A stretch of 43,031 bases of DNA from Streptomyces sp. SID9727 (GCF_010550605.1 NZ_JAAGNI010000378.1:1-43031), one strand, 5' to 3'; positions 15,940 to 24,658 are shown, counted from the first letter of the stretch. Program-made: numbers and translations. The notes: generated by a model from the sequence alone, not told the origin.

Positions 15940-17294
15940 TGGCCACCGACGAACTCGCCGGGCGCATCTCCGGCCTGATGTCACGCGCGCGGACGGACCT
16001 GACCGAACTGGTCTCCATCCCCTCCGTCGCCGACCCCCGGCAGTACCCGGCCGAGGAGTGCGTCCGGGCCGCCCGCTGGGTGGCAGACGCCTTCACCGAG
16101 GCCGGTCTGCGGGACGTACGCCTCGTGGAGACCCCGGACGGCAGCAACGCGGTGCTCGGGCACCGCCCGCCCCCGCCCGGCGCCCCGACCGTGCTGCTCT
16201 ACTGCCACTACGACGTGCAGCCCCCGCTGGACGACGACGCGTGGGCCACGCCGCCGTTCACCCTGACCGAGCGCGACGGCCGCTGGTACGGGCGGGGCAC
16301 CGCCGACTGCAAGGGCAACATCGTCATGCACCTCACCGCCCTGCGCGCGCTCGGCGACGACATCCCGGTCGGGCTGAGGTTCGTGGCCGAGGGTTCGGAG
16401 GAACAGGGCACCGGCGGCCTCGAGGCCTACGTGGCCGCGCACCCCGAGGAGTTCGCCGCCGACGCCCTGCTGGTCTGCGACACGGGGAACGCGGCCGTCG
16501 GCACCGGCACCGCCACCACCTCCCTGCGCGGCGTGGTGAACGTCGTGGTCACCGTCGACACCCTGGCCGGCGAGGTGCACTCCGGGATGTTCGGGGGCCC
16601 GGCCCCCGACGCACTGGCCGCGCTGATCCAGCTGCTCTCCACCCTGCGCGACCCCGGAACCGGGGCCACCCAGGTACGCGGCCTGGACGCCTCGGGCACC
16701 TGGGAGGGGGCACGTTACGAGGAGGAGCGGTTCCGCGAGGACGCGGGCGTCCTCGACGGCGTGCCCCTCATCGGCACGGGCTCGGTGTCCGACCAGCTGT
16801 GGGCCCGCCCGGCCGTCACCGTCCTCGGCATCGACTGCCCGCCCGTGGTGGGCTCGTCCGCGTCGGTCCCGCCCACCGCCCGGGCCCGGGTGAGCCTGCG
16901 CATCCCGCCGGGCACCGGTGCGGAGGCCGCGCAGCGGGCGCTGACGGATCATCTGACCGGAGCCGCACCCTGGGGCGTGCGCGTCGGGGTGGAGCCGGAG
17001 CAGTCCGGCGCACCGTTCCGCGCGGCGACGGACGGTCCGGCCTACCGGGCGCTCGGCGAGGCGATGCGGGCGGTGTACGGCAAGCCGATGGCGTACCTCG
17101 GGCAGGGCGGGTCCATCCCGCTCTGCAACGTCCTGGCGGACGCACACCCCTCGGCCGAGATCGTCCTCATGGGCGTCGAAGAGCCGCGGTGCCTGATCCA
17201 CGCGCCGAACGAGAGCGTCGACCCGACGGAGATCGAGCACATGGCCCATGTGGAGGCCCTCTTCCTCCGCTCCTTCGCCCGCGCGGCGCGCTGA
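15939..17294 (+). CDS. M20-family metallopeptidase (dipeptidase)
   Basis: A 451-aa cytoplasmic enzyme. The co-catalytic zinc centre is complete: H90 and D92 in YCHYDVQPP, D123 in RGTADCKG, E154/E155 in EGSEEQGTGG, D181 in VCDTGN, and the late histidine near 424 in CLIHAPNES. The insert starting at ~195 is the usual dimerisation lid. Length and motifs match M20A/CNDP-like dipeptidases, which hydrolyse dipeptides or N-acylated amino acids. The start codon overlaps the preceding stop. Placed between an amino-acid importer and an amino-acid exporter, it likely releases amino acids from a peptide or conjugate. No signal peptide is present. Confidence 0.93.
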   Translation: MATDELAGRISGLMSRARTDLTELVSIPSVADPRQYPAEECVRAARWVADAFTEAGLRDVRLVETPDGSNAVLGHRPPPPGAPTVLLYCHYDVQPPLDDDAWATPPFTLTERDGRWYGRGTADCKGNIVMHLTALRALGDDIPVGLRFVAEGSEEQGTGGLEAYVAAHPEEFAADALLVCDTGNAAVGTGTATTSLRGVVNVVVTVDTLAGEVHSGMFGGPAPDALAALIQLLSTLRDPGTGATQVRGLDASGTWEGARYEEERFREDAGVLDGVPLIGTGSVSDQLWARPAVTVLGIDCPPVVGSSASVPPTARARVSLRIPPGTGAEAAQRALTDHLTGAAPWGVRVGVEPEQSGAPFRAATDGPAYRALGEAMRAVYGKPMAYLGQGGSIPLCNVLADAHPSAEIVLMGVEEPRCLIHAPNESVDPTEIEHMAHVEALFLRSFARAAR

Positions 17295-17298
17295 CGAG

Positions 17299-18549
17299 GT
17301 GAAGGCCGGGCCGGAAGCGGAGCACGAGGACGAGCACGACGCCCTCGTCGGCTTCCTCGACGGGCTGACCCGGCTCCTGCTCTCGACCAGCGGCGAGGGA
17401 GCGGAGCAGGTCGAACGCTCCGTCACCTCGGCGGCCCGGGGTCTCGGCGGCGCCGCATCGGTGGCGGTGCTGCCCGACACCGCCACGGTCGCCGTGACCT
17501 CGCACGGCCGCCGCACGGCCATCGTGGTGCGCGCGTTCCCCGAGGTCTTCCGGATGGACCGGGTGGTGGCGCTCAAGCCGCTCCTGGAGGAGGTGGCGGC
17601 GGGCCGGCTGGATGTGCGGAGGGCCGGCGTCCGCCTCACCGCGATCACCCGCGCCGCTCCCCCGTACCCCTGGTGGGCGAAGCTTCTGGGGGTGGTGCTG
17701 TTCTCGGTGGGCTTCGCGCCGCTGATGCAGCCGACCTGGTACGAGGTGGGGAGCACGGCGGTCCTCGCCGCGGTCGCCGCGTGCCTGGCCGTCGCGGCGG
17801 ACCGGATGCCCCGGCTGGCGATGGTGCTGCCGCTGGTCGCGGCGGTGACCGTCTCGTTGCTCGCCCTGGAACTGTTCGCCCGTTCCCCCGCGCACGGCGG
17901 CCCCGTGCTGCTGATGCTTCCGGCGCTCTTCTTCTTCGTACCCGGTGACTACCTCAGCGCGGCGGCTGCCGAACTGGCCGCCGGGTACCTCACGACCGGC
18001 GCCGTGCGCCTGGTCTACGCGGTGGCGCTCCTGGTCCAGCTCTATGTGGGCGTGGTCCTGGGTCTGGTCATCACCGGCCGCCCGCGCCAGGACCTGTTCG
18101 ACGTGGCGGCCGGGGCGGACCTGCCGCGCTGGGCGCTCTTCGCGAGCTGGATCGTCTTCACCGCGGGGGCCCTGCTGGCCTTCGCCGTACCCGCCCGGCT
18201 GCTGGGCATGCTCCTGGTGCTCGTGTATCTGACGGTGGGCGTGCAGACGGGCTTCACACGCCTGGTCGGCGACGTGGGCGGCACGTTCACGGCGGCGGTC
18301 GTACTCGGTGCGGTCACGACCTGGCTGGCGCGCCGGCCGGGCGGCCCGCCCCGTCTGGTCCTGGTGCTGCCGGGATTCTTCACCCTGACGGTGGGCTCGC
18401 TCGGGATGCGCGGGCTGACGGCGCTGGCGGGCGGCTACGCGATCGAGGGCTTCCGCGACCTCACGGAACTGGTGACCCTCGTGACCGCGATCGGCACCGG
18501 GCTGCTCCTGGGTGCGGTGCTGGCGCAGCGGCCGGGCGCCGGAACCTGA
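17299..18549 (+). CDS. ThrE/YjjP-type threonine/serine exporter family protein
   Basis: About 416 aa. A soluble N-terminal ThrE domain (~15-115; LLSTSGEGAEQVERSV) is followed by ~10 transmembrane helices covering the ThrE and ThrE_2 halves. ThrE of Corynebacterium exports threonine and serine with proton coupling. The start is uncertain: GTG 17299 lies four bases after the peptidase stop, while an in-frame ATG at 17248 would overlap the peptidase by 47 bases. I favour 17299. As last gene of the permease-peptidase operon it may relieve amino acids liberated by the peptidase. It ends convergently with the SpoIIE protein, 20 bases apart. Confidence 0.87.
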   Translation: MKAGPEAEHEDEHDALVGFLDGLTRLLLSTSGEGAEQVERSVTSAARGLGGAASVAVLPDTATVAVTSHGRRTAIVVRAFPEVFRMDRVVALKPLLEEVAAGRLDVRRAGVRLTAITRAAPPYPWWAKLLGVVLFSVGFAPLMQPTWYEVGSTAVLAAVAACLAVAADRMPRLAMVLPLVAAVTVSLLALELFARSPAHGGPVLLMLPALFFFVPGDYLSAAAAELAAGYLTTGAVRLVYAVALLVQLYVGVVLGLVITGRPRQDLFDVAAGADLPRWALFASWIVFTAGALLAFAVPARLLGMLLVLVYLTVGVQTGFTRLVGDVGGTFTAAVVLGAVTTWLARRPGGPPRLVLVLPGFFTLTVGSLGMRGLTALAGGYAIEGFRDLTELVTLVTAIGTGLLLGAVLAQRPGAGT

Positions 18550-18569
18550 CACGGGGCGCTCGGCAGGTC

Positions 18570-20405
18570 TCAGATGTTCGGCAAGTCCCCGCCGTCGGCC
18601 GGGGCGGCCTCGTTCAACGCGAACCAGGCGGTCTTCCCCTCCGGCTCGGGCCGTACGCCCCACTGGTCGGCGAGGATGTCCAGCAGGAGCAGGCCGCGGC
18701 CCGAGGAAGCGAGTTCGCCCGGGGTGCGCTGGTGGGGCAGCTCGTCGCCGCGGTCCATCACCTCGACCAGCAGCCGGCGTGCGCCGGTCTCGCCGGACAG
18801 CGTGGCGTTGAGGGCGCCGTCCTGGTCGGTGTGCACGAGGACGTTGCCGAGGAGTTCGGTCGCCAGGAGCACGGCGGTGTCGATCTGGTCCGGGCGCGCC
18901 CAGTCGTGCAGCAGCGCCTTGAGCTCGGCGCGGGCCTCGGCCAGGCCCTCGCCCTGGTCCTGGCCGACGGTGAGCATCAGGCGGCGCTGGCTGACCTCCG
19001 CGCGGGCGTGGATGGCGTCGCGGCGCAGCAGCAGGAGCGCGATGTCGTCACCGTCGCGGGCGACGGCTTCCTCCCTGGCGCCGGGGCCGGGGTCGACGAC
19101 GGCCGCCATGAGCCGGTCGGCCATGCCCTCCAGGTCGTCGGCGGGACCGGGCGAGAACGCGTCGCGCACCCGCACCCAGCCGGTGTACATGTCGTGGCCG
19201 CCGTTCTCGATGAACCCGTCGGTGCACAGCATGAGGATCTCGCCCTCGTGCAGGCGCACGACGTCGACGGGGTAGTCCTCCTCGCCGGGCATCAGTCCGA
19301 GCGGCAGCCCGCCGCTCACGTGTTTGAGGACACACGTGCCGTCCGGCATGCGCAGGACGGGATGCGGGTGGCCCGCGCGGGCGATGAGCAGGTCACCGGT
19401 GGACGGGTCGGCCTCGATGTAGAGGCAGGTCGCGAAGCGGTCCTCGTCCAGGGTGGTCAGGAAGCGGGAGGCGCGTGCCAGGACGGCGTCGGGCCCGTGC
19501 CCCTCGGCCGCGTAGGCGTGCACGGCGGTACGCAGCTGGGCCATGAGCCCCGCGGCGTGCACGTCGTGTCCCTGGACGTCGCCCATGACGACGGCCATCC
19601 GGCCGTTCGGCAGGTCGATGGTGTCGTACCAGTCACCGCCGACCATGAGGCCGCCGCCGGTCGGCACGTAACGGGTGGCGACGCTGAGCCCGGTCAGGGC
19701 CGCGCCGGCGGTGTGCATGCTGCGGCGCAGGCCCCGGGAGAGTTCCAGCTCGGCGCGGCTGGCCCGGGCCCGTTCGAGGACCTGGGCGATCATGCGTCCG
19801 GTGACGGTGAGCAGGGCACGCTCGCTCGCCGTGAAGTCGAGGGGGGTCCGGAAGGCGGCCAGCCAGACCCCGACGACCCGGCCGGCGGTGACCAGGGGCA
19901 GGAACGCCCACGCCTCACGGCCCTTGCGCGCGGACAGGTGCCAGGTCGCCGGGAATCGGCGGCGGTACTCCTGCTGGGAGCCCAGGTAGACGGCGCGCCC
20001 GGTCCTGGCCACCTCGGCGGCCGGGTAGCCGGTGTTCATGGGCATACGGAACCCCCGGCCCGGGCCGCCGGGCCGGAACCCGTACTGGCCGATCGCGGTG
20101 AGGTTGCCCTCGGCGCTGCCGAAGACGCACTGGCCGTCCAGCGGGAAGTCGGGGGCGTACAGGCCGGCGGCGAGCCTCAGGGCCTCGTCGAGCGTGTCGG
20201 CGGCGGCGACCGCGTGTCCGGCGGAGAGCAGCAGGGAGTCGCGGCGTCTGGCCTCTTCCGGCGTTCCGTCGCCCCGGGTCGCGCTGTCGGGCCCCGGGGG
20301 GAGCGCCGTGTCGGGGCCCGGCGCCTGCATCCGGTTCAGCGCCTCGATCTGGCCCAGCTCGGCCTCGAACGCGTCGGTCGGTGGCTCATGCCGTTCACCA
20401 CCCAT
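18570..20405 (-). CDS. GAF-SpoIIE phosphatase-HATPase signalling protein
   Basis: About 611 aa from ATG 20405, chosen because AAGGGAAG precedes it; an in-frame ATG 45 bases upstream is possible. Three domains are seen. A GAF sensor covers ~40-180. A PP2C/SpoIIE phosphatase covers ~215-430 with metal motifs GGDWYD, GDVQGH, AGHPHP, CTDGF and DDIALLLL. A GHKL ATPase of the anti-sigma kinase type covers ~450-600 (ATELLGNVLVHT, then SSGRGLLLLD). Proteins with both phosphatase and kinase modules act on STAS anti-anti-sigma factors to switch alternative sigma factors. No STAS or sigma gene is adjacent, so the partner is elsewhere. No transmembrane segment is seen. Confidence 0.92.
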   Translation of the reverse strand: MGGERHEPPTDAFEAELGQIEALNRMQAPGPDTALPPGPDSATRGDGTPEEARRRDSLLLSAGHAVAAADTLDEALRLAAGLYAPDFPLDGQCVFGSAEGNLTAIGQYGFRPGGPGRGFRMPMNTGYPAAEVARTGRAVYLGSQQEYRRRFPATWHLSARKGREAWAFLPLVTAGRVVGVWLAAFRTPLDFTASERALLTVTGRMIAQVLERARASRAELELSRGLRRSMHTAGAALTGLSVATRYVPTGGGLMVGGDWYDTIDLPNGRMAVVMGDVQGHDVHAAGLMAQLRTAVHAYAAEGHGPDAVLARASRFLTTLDEDRFATCLYIEADPSTGDLLIARAGHPHPVLRMPDGTCVLKHVSGGLPLGLMPGEEDYPVDVVRLHEGEILMLCTDGFIENGGHDMYTGWVRVRDAFSPGPADDLEGMADRLMAAVVDPGPGAREEAVARDGDDIALLLLRRDAIHARAEVSQRRLMLTVGQDQGEGLAEARAELKALLHDWARPDQIDTAVLLATELLGNVLVHTDQDGALNATLSGETGARRLLVEVMDRGDELPHQRTPGELASSGRGLLLLDILADQWGVRPEPEGKTAWFALNEAAPADGGDLPNI

Positions 20406-20612
20406 CCGGCTTCCCTTCGTCCCGATGTCGTCGGCGGCTGTTCGTTCCATGCTCCGCCGGGAGAGCCGGGTCCGCAGGGCGAGACGTTTCCGCGCCGCCG
20501 CCGGAGTGTGCCGGACCAGTGGTGCGGGCCGGACCGTCCGCGCGGGACGGCCGGGATCTCCGGCGGGTCGGGAAGCGCTCGGACGTAAGCCCTGGCCGGG
20601 ACGGTTCGTGGG

Positions 20613-20774
20613 TTAGCGGTACGCCGGTGACCTGCGGATATCGCTGAAGTCGATGGCCCGGTCGGCCTCCCGCATGGTCTCTTCAGCCACCCGGCGCACC
20701 TCGGCCGGTACATCCCCGTGCTCCTCCACGAGACCGGCGTAGATCGGTGCGTCGGTACTGTCTGTGAAACTCAC
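20613..20774 (-). CDS. Small 53-aa acidic protein, unknown function
   Basis: An ORF of 54 codons from GTG 20774 (MSFTDSTDAPIYAGL) to TAA 20615-20613. A GAGGCAG ribosome-binding site lies six bases before the GTG, and a TAGAAT -10 hexamer (20835-20830) is about 55 bases upstream, though no -35 is convincing. The middle (EVRRVAEETMREADRAID) should be a charged amphipathic helix, suggesting a protein-binding peptide. It has 207 bases between it and the downstream phosphatase and is divergent from the SoxR-regulated ABC gene. I recognise no family. Composition and signals make it a believable gene. Confidence 0.65.
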   Translation of the reverse strand: MSFTDSTDAPIYAGLVEEHGDVPAEVRRVAEETMREADRAIDFSDIRRSPAYR

Positions 20775-20873
20775 GTCGAACTGCCTCAATCGGTCGTGTC
20801 TGCCGTGGTCCGGCCGGAAACAGGGGCCGATTCTACGCAGGTCCGACGCCGGGCCCGCACGGGCCCCGGAAGT

Positions 20874-20904
20874 TTGACCTCAAGTTCGCTTGAGCTTCTA
20901 GCGT
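20874..20904 (+). promoter_or_regulatory. SoxR-type promoter (SoxR box in a 19-bp spacer)
   Basis: TTGACC (20874-20879) and TAGCGT (20899-20904) are separated by 19 bases, the overlong spacer typical of MerR-family promoters. The spacer holds CCTCAAG-TTCG-CTTGAGC (20878-20895), nearly identical to the enteric SoxR box CCTCAAGTTAACTTGAGG. In S. coelicolor SoxR activates a small regulon that includes an ABC transporter. No soxR gene is seen here. Confidence 0.9.
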
Positions 20905-20971
20905 TCTCCTCACACCCCGGTCGGTACCCCGCCGGGGCCGTACCGACCCGTCCTGCCCCGGAGGCACCCGT

Positions 20972-22873
20972 ATGAGCATGGAAGTCACCGCGTGGTCGTC
21001 GCTGCACAGCGCGATCAACGCGCAAGCGGACCGCCGTCCCTTCTCCCGGGCCACCGTGCGCCGGATCGCCTCGTTCGCCCGTCCGCGCCGGCGCCAGCTC
21101 TACCGGTTCCTGCTGCTCAGCGTGGTCTCCGCGCTGCTGGCCGTGGCGACGCCGATGCTCGCGGGCCGGGTGGTCGACGCGATCGTGCAGGGCAAGGAGA
21201 GCGGCACGGTCGTCCGTCTCGCCCTGGTGATCGCCGTGATCGCCGTGGCGGAGGCGGGGCTCGGGCTGCTGACCCGGCTGCTGTCGGCCACGCTGGGCGA
21301 GGGGCTGATCCTGGATCTGCGCACGGCGGTCTTCGACCATGTGCAGCGGATGCCGGTCGCCTTCTTCACCCGGACCCGGACGGGGGCGCTGGTGAGCCGG
21401 CTCAACAACGACGTGATCGGCGCGCAGCGGGCGTTCAGCAACACCCTGTCGGGAGTGGTCTCCAATGTGGTGACCCTGGTGCTGACGCTCGCGGTGATGC
21501 TGACGATCTCCTGGCAGATCACGCTGCTCGCACTGGTGCTGCTGCCGGTCTTCGTCGTACCGGCCCGGCGGATGGGTTCGCGGATGGCGCGCATGCAACG
21601 CGAGGCGGCGGCGCACAACGCGGCGATGAGCACCCAGATGACCGAGCGGTTCTCGGCGCCGGGCGCGACCCTGGTGAAGCTCTTCGGCCGGCCCGCCGAC
21701 GAGTCCGCCGAGTTCGCGGCGCGGGCCGGCCGGGTACGGGACATCGGCATTCGTACGGCGATGGCGCAGTCCACGTTCATCACGGCGCTGACCCTGGTGT
21801 CCGCGCTGGCCCTGGCCCTCGTCTACGGGCTGGGCGGCTACTACGCGCTGCACGGCAGCCTGGAGCCGGGCGCGGTCGTGACGCTGGCGCTGCTGCTCAC
21901 CCGGCTCTACGCCCCGCTGACGGCGCTGGCGGGCGCCCGGGTCGAGGTGATGAGCGCGCTGGTGAGCTTCGAGCGGGTCTTCGAGATCCTGGACCTGAAG
22001 CCGCTGATCGCCGAGAAGCCGGACGCCCGTACGGTGCCCGAGGGGCCGGTGTCCGTGGAGTTCGACGGGGTCTCCTTCGGCTACCCGTCCGCCGACAAGG
22101 TGTCGCTGGCCTCGCTGGAGGAGGTCGCGACGCTGGACTCCCGGGGCGGCACGCGGGTGCTGCACGACGTCTCGTTCCGGGCCGAGCCCGGCCACATGGT
22201 CGCGCTGGTGGGCTCCTCGGGCGCGGGCAAGTCGACCATCGCCCAGCTGCTGCCCCGGCTCTACGACACCGACGAGGGAGCCGTACGGCTGAACGGCGTC
22301 GACGTGCGCGATCTCACCGCCGCATCGGTTCGTGAAACGCTCGGCATGGTCACCCAGGACGGGCACCTCTTCCACGATTCGGTGCGCGCCAACCTCCTGC
22401 TGGCCAGGCCCGGTGCCACCGAGGACGAGATCTGGGACGCGCTGCGGCGCTCCCGGCTCGACGGTCTGGTGGCGTCGCTGCCCGACGGGCTCGACACCGT
22501 CGTGGGCGAGCGCGGTTACCGGCTCTCCGGCGGTGAGCGGCAGCGGCTGACGATCGCCCGGCTGCTCCTGGCCCGGCAGCGGGTGGTCATCCTGGACGAG
22601 GCGACCGCGCACCTCGACTCCACGTCCGAGGCGGTCGTGCAGGAGGCCCTGGCCGAGGCCCTGGAGGGGCGCACCGCCCTGGTGATCGCGCACCGGCTCT
22701 CGACGGTACGGGCCGCCGATCTCATCCTGGTCGTGGAGGAGGGCCGGGTGGTGGAACGGGGTACGCACACCGCGCTGCTGGAGGCGGGGGGCCGGTACGA
22801 GGAGCTGTACCAGACGCAGTTCGCCTCGCCGGACGCTGCGGGCGATCAGCAGGAGCCCGTGGGGTCGGCCTGA
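20972..22873 (+). CDS. ABC exporter (MDR/MsbA-like), likely SoxR-regulated
   Basis: A 633-aa TMD-NBD half-transporter. ATG 20972 follows GGAGG (20960-20964) by seven bases; a second ATG six bases on is less likely. Six hydrophobic helices span ~45-310. The ATPase has Walker A GSSGAGKST (about 414), signature LSGGERQR (about 518), Walker B VVILDEATAHLD (about 539) and AHRLST. A ~20-residue insertion (about 373-392) precedes the NBD core. The upstream SoxR-type promoter implies induction by redox-active compounds, so the cargo is plausibly a pigment, quinone or other redox-cycling metabolite. It resembles the SCO7008-type exporter of the S. coelicolor SoxR regulon in context; orthology is not proven. 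Confidence 0.93.
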   Translation: MSMEVTAWSSLHSAINAQADRRPFSRATVRRIASFARPRRRQLYRFLLLSVVSALLAVATPMLAGRVVDAIVQGKESGTVVRLALVIAVIAVAEAGLGLLTRLLSATLGEGLILDLRTAVFDHVQRMPVAFFTRTRTGALVSRLNNDVIGAQRAFSNTLSGVVSNVVTLVLTLAVMLTISWQITLLALVLLPVFVVPARRMGSRMARMQREAAAHNAAMSTQMTERFSAPGATLVKLFGRPADESAEFAARAGRVRDIGIRTAMAQSTFITALTLVSALALALVYGLGGYYALHGSLEPGAVVTLALLLTRLYAPLTALAGARVEVMSALVSFERVFEILDLKPLIAEKPDARTVPEGPVSVEFDGVSFGYPSADKVSLASLEEVATLDSRGGTRVLHDVSFRAEPGHMVALVGSSGAGKSTIAQLLPRLYDTDEGAVRLNGVDVRDLTAASVRETLGMVTQDGHLFHDSVRANLLLARPGATEDEIWDALRRSRLDGLVASLPDGLDTVVGERGYRLSGGERQRLTIARLLLARQRVVILDEATAHLDSTSEAVVQEALAEALEGRTALVIAHRLSTVRAADLILVVEEGRVVERGTHTALLEAGGRYEELYQTQFASPDAAGDQQEPVGSA

Positions 22874-22876
22874 CAC

Positions 22877-22910
22877 GAACGCCCCCGGTCCGTGCGGACC
22901 GGGGGCGTTC
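22877..22910. terminator. Strong bidirectional terminator
   Basis: A perfect 15-bp stem (22877-22891 with 22896-22910) and GTGC loop sits between the convergent ABC exporter and PepSY lipoprotein stops. Confidence 0.9.
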
Positions 22911-22925
22911 GGAGCGGGGGGGCTG

Positions 22926-23717
22926 TCAGTCGTTGTCGGTCTCCTGGTGGGTGACCGAGCCGTTGGACGCGTCGATGTCGAAGGTGGTCTTCTTCCAGTC
23001 CTTGGTCACGACGTCGGTCTTCCAGACGAGGGTGCCCTCGTCGTCGTCGTCCAGTTCGAGGGCGGTCACCGTCCCCTGCTGCTTCGCGGTGGCGGCCTTC
23101 GCCGCCTGCTGCGCGGTCTGCTTCGCCTGGGTGATCCGCTTGGCCGTCTTGGCCTTGTCCGAGGTGCTCTGGTCGCTTTCCTCGGACGAGCTGACGACCT
23201 TGCCGGAGACGGCGTCGATGTGGACCTTGTGCTTGGTCCCGGTCGTGGCGGCGACGGTGGCGACCCACTGCGGGGCGCCGGCCGCCGCGGTGCCCGTCGG
23301 CGAAGGACTGCCGGTCGGCGAGGGGCTGCCCGTGGGCGAGGGGCTGGGACTCTCGTCGTCGTCGGCCGCGTCCTCGGCGCTCTTGAGTTCGAGGTCGACG
23401 AGCTTGCTGCCCTTGACCTCGCCCTCGGCCGTGGTGATGGCCTTGTCGTAGGTGACCTTGGTGGCGGAGATCAGCTCCTTGCGTTCCTTCTGGTCCTCGG
23501 TCATCTGACCCGGGGAGGCGCTGGGGGACGGACTCTTCGTGGCCTCGGGCACGGCGCGGGCCGCCTCCGAGGTCTTCGTGCTCGCGGAGGTGCTGCCGCT
23601 GTCCTGGCCGCAGCCGGTCAGCAGGGCGGCGGTGACCACGACGCAGACGACGCCGGCGGCGCGCACGCGGTGGGCACGGAGGAATCCGGTGTTCTTGGAG
23701 CGGGAGTCACATGTCAT
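22926..23717 (-). CDS. PepSY-domain lipoprotein
   Basis: A 263-aa lipoprotein: the hydrophobic leader ends in the lipobox LLTGC with C36 as the lipidated residue. The start is ATG 23717, because frames further upstream run through the divergent gap. Two PepSY-like units follow, ~75-175 and ~190-263, each ending in a strand of the type HKVHIDAVSGKVV or TTFDIDASNGSVT. Between them is a linker with three GSPSPT-type repeats. PepSY domains are thought to restrain peptidases or act in the envelope; no partner is adjacent. It is highly charged (Lys, Glu, Asp), as usual for such streptomycete proteins. Confidence 0.9.
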   Translation of the reverse strand: MTCDSRSKNTGFLRAHRVRAAGVVCVVVTAALLTGCGQDSGSTSASTKTSEAARAVPEATKSPSPSASPGQMTEDQKERKELISATKVTYDKAITTAEGEVKGSKLVDLELKSAEDAADDDESPSPSPTGSPSPTGSPSPTGTAAAGAPQWVATVAATTGTKHKVHIDAVSGKVVSSSEESDQSTSDKAKTAKRITQAKQTAQQAAKAATAKQQGTVTALELDDDDEGTLVWKTDVVTKDWKKTTFDIDASNGSVTHQETDND

Positions 23718-23918
23718 GCCCGCATGCTTAACCGCCGCGCGGCTCCGGCATGTGGAATGACCGGGCAGTGTCACCCGATCGACCGCCATCCCGCCCCGCC
23801 CCCGCGTGTCGCCGGGGATCGGGGGGATTTCGTGTACGCCGGGCGAAGATGCGACGACAGTACGAATTCCCTGGTGACGCGGGTCGCGATCCGGCCGCAT
23901 CGGTGCGAGCCTGAAGGC

Positions 23919-24227
23919 ATGACCTGGGCGTCCTGGACAACACGCGGAGTGTATTCGGGGCACGGCGGCGTGCTCACCGATGAGGTCGGGCCGCTGTCCG
24001 GTGACCTCACCATCCACACCACTTGGGCCGAGGGCACGGCACAGATCACCGTGCAGTACACCGATGCGGCCGACTGGTTCACCATGGCGGGCAGCCCCGT
24101 GCCCTGTCCGTCGGAGGAAGCGAGCCGCGCCCTGCACGCGGCCGCCGTCGAGGCGGTCCGGCGGGGTTCGGCGGCGACGGTTCCCGTACCGCAACCGGGC
24201 CCGGAGCAGGCCGCGGGCTCGGAATGA
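23919..24227 (+). CDS. Small hypothetical protein (102 aa)
   Basis: A 102-aa soluble protein from ATG 23919 with GAAGG just upstream. It contains beta-rich segments (DLTIHTTWAEGTAQITVQYTD) followed by an amphipathic helix (SEEASRALHAAAVEAVRRG) and a disordered proline-rich tail. No signal peptide, membrane segment or catalytic motif is seen, and I recognise no named family. Codon use is normal for the genome, supporting a real gene. It is divergent from the PepSY lipoprotein across a 201-base gap in which I see no clear operator. Confidence 0.75.
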   Translation: MTWASWTTRGVYSGHGGVLTDEVGPLSGDLTIHTTWAEGTAQITVQYTDAADWFTMAGSPVPCPSEEASRALHAAAVEAVRRGSAATVPVPQPGPEQAAGSE

Positions 24228-24278
24228 CCGGGACCGCACGGGTACGGGACCGGTCGACGGGACATGTCGCGCGTGCGG

Positions 24279-24473
24279 TCAGGGCCTGATGCCGCTGACG
24301 ACGTCGGCGGTCGCGGTGATGCCGTCCTGGATCGTGGGGGCCATGCTGGTGCCCGCGAGGAGGAATCCGAGCATGCCGCACACCAGCGCGTGCGAGAGCT
24401 TCATTCCGCCGTGGCGGAGGAACACCACCGCGAGAATCAGCAGGAGCAGCACCACTGAGATCGAGACTGCCAT
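24279..24473 (-). CDS. Small two-helix membrane protein (64 aa)
   Basis: A 64-aa protein from ATG 24473, six bases after a strong GGAGGAGG. Two hydrophobic segments are seen (about residues 2-19 and 28-48) around a short basic loop (RHGGMK), with an acidic/polar C-terminus. The strong ribosome-binding site argues for high expression. No family is recognised with confidence; similar small streptomycete membrane proteins are annotated only as hypothetical. It sits alone upstream of the terminator of the acyl-CoA dehydrogenase operon. Confidence 0.8.
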   Translation of the reverse strand: MAVSISVVLLLLILAVVFLRHGGMKLSHALVCGMLGFLLAGTSMAPTIQDGITATADVVSGIRP

Positions 24474-24606
24474 GGCCAACCTCCTCCGCCGCCGCGCCCG
24501 ATGTGCGGCATTCGCGTCAGTGTGGCGCAGGGCGCGGGACGTCCGGCGTATCGGCGTGTCCGCCAAACGGGTAGGTCTTGGGTCGAGGCCACCGGGGCGG
24601 GGAAGA

Positions 24607-24637
24607 GGGGAGACCCGCAGGGGGCGCGGGTCTCCCC
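24607..24637 (-). terminator. Terminator of the acyl-CoA dehydrogenase operon
   Basis: A perfect 12-bp stem, 24607-24618 with 24626-24637, and a 7-base loop lies 21 bases past the last gene of the operon. The stem is all GC except two pairs. Confidence 0.85.
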
Positions 24638-24658
24638 CCGCCCCCTGCGGGAGAGATT

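Noticed and set aside
23718..24239. N-terminal extension of the PepSY lipoprotein frame
   Set aside because: It would cover the divergent gene and place the lipobox far inside the protein; ATG 23717 gives a normal lipoprotein signal.
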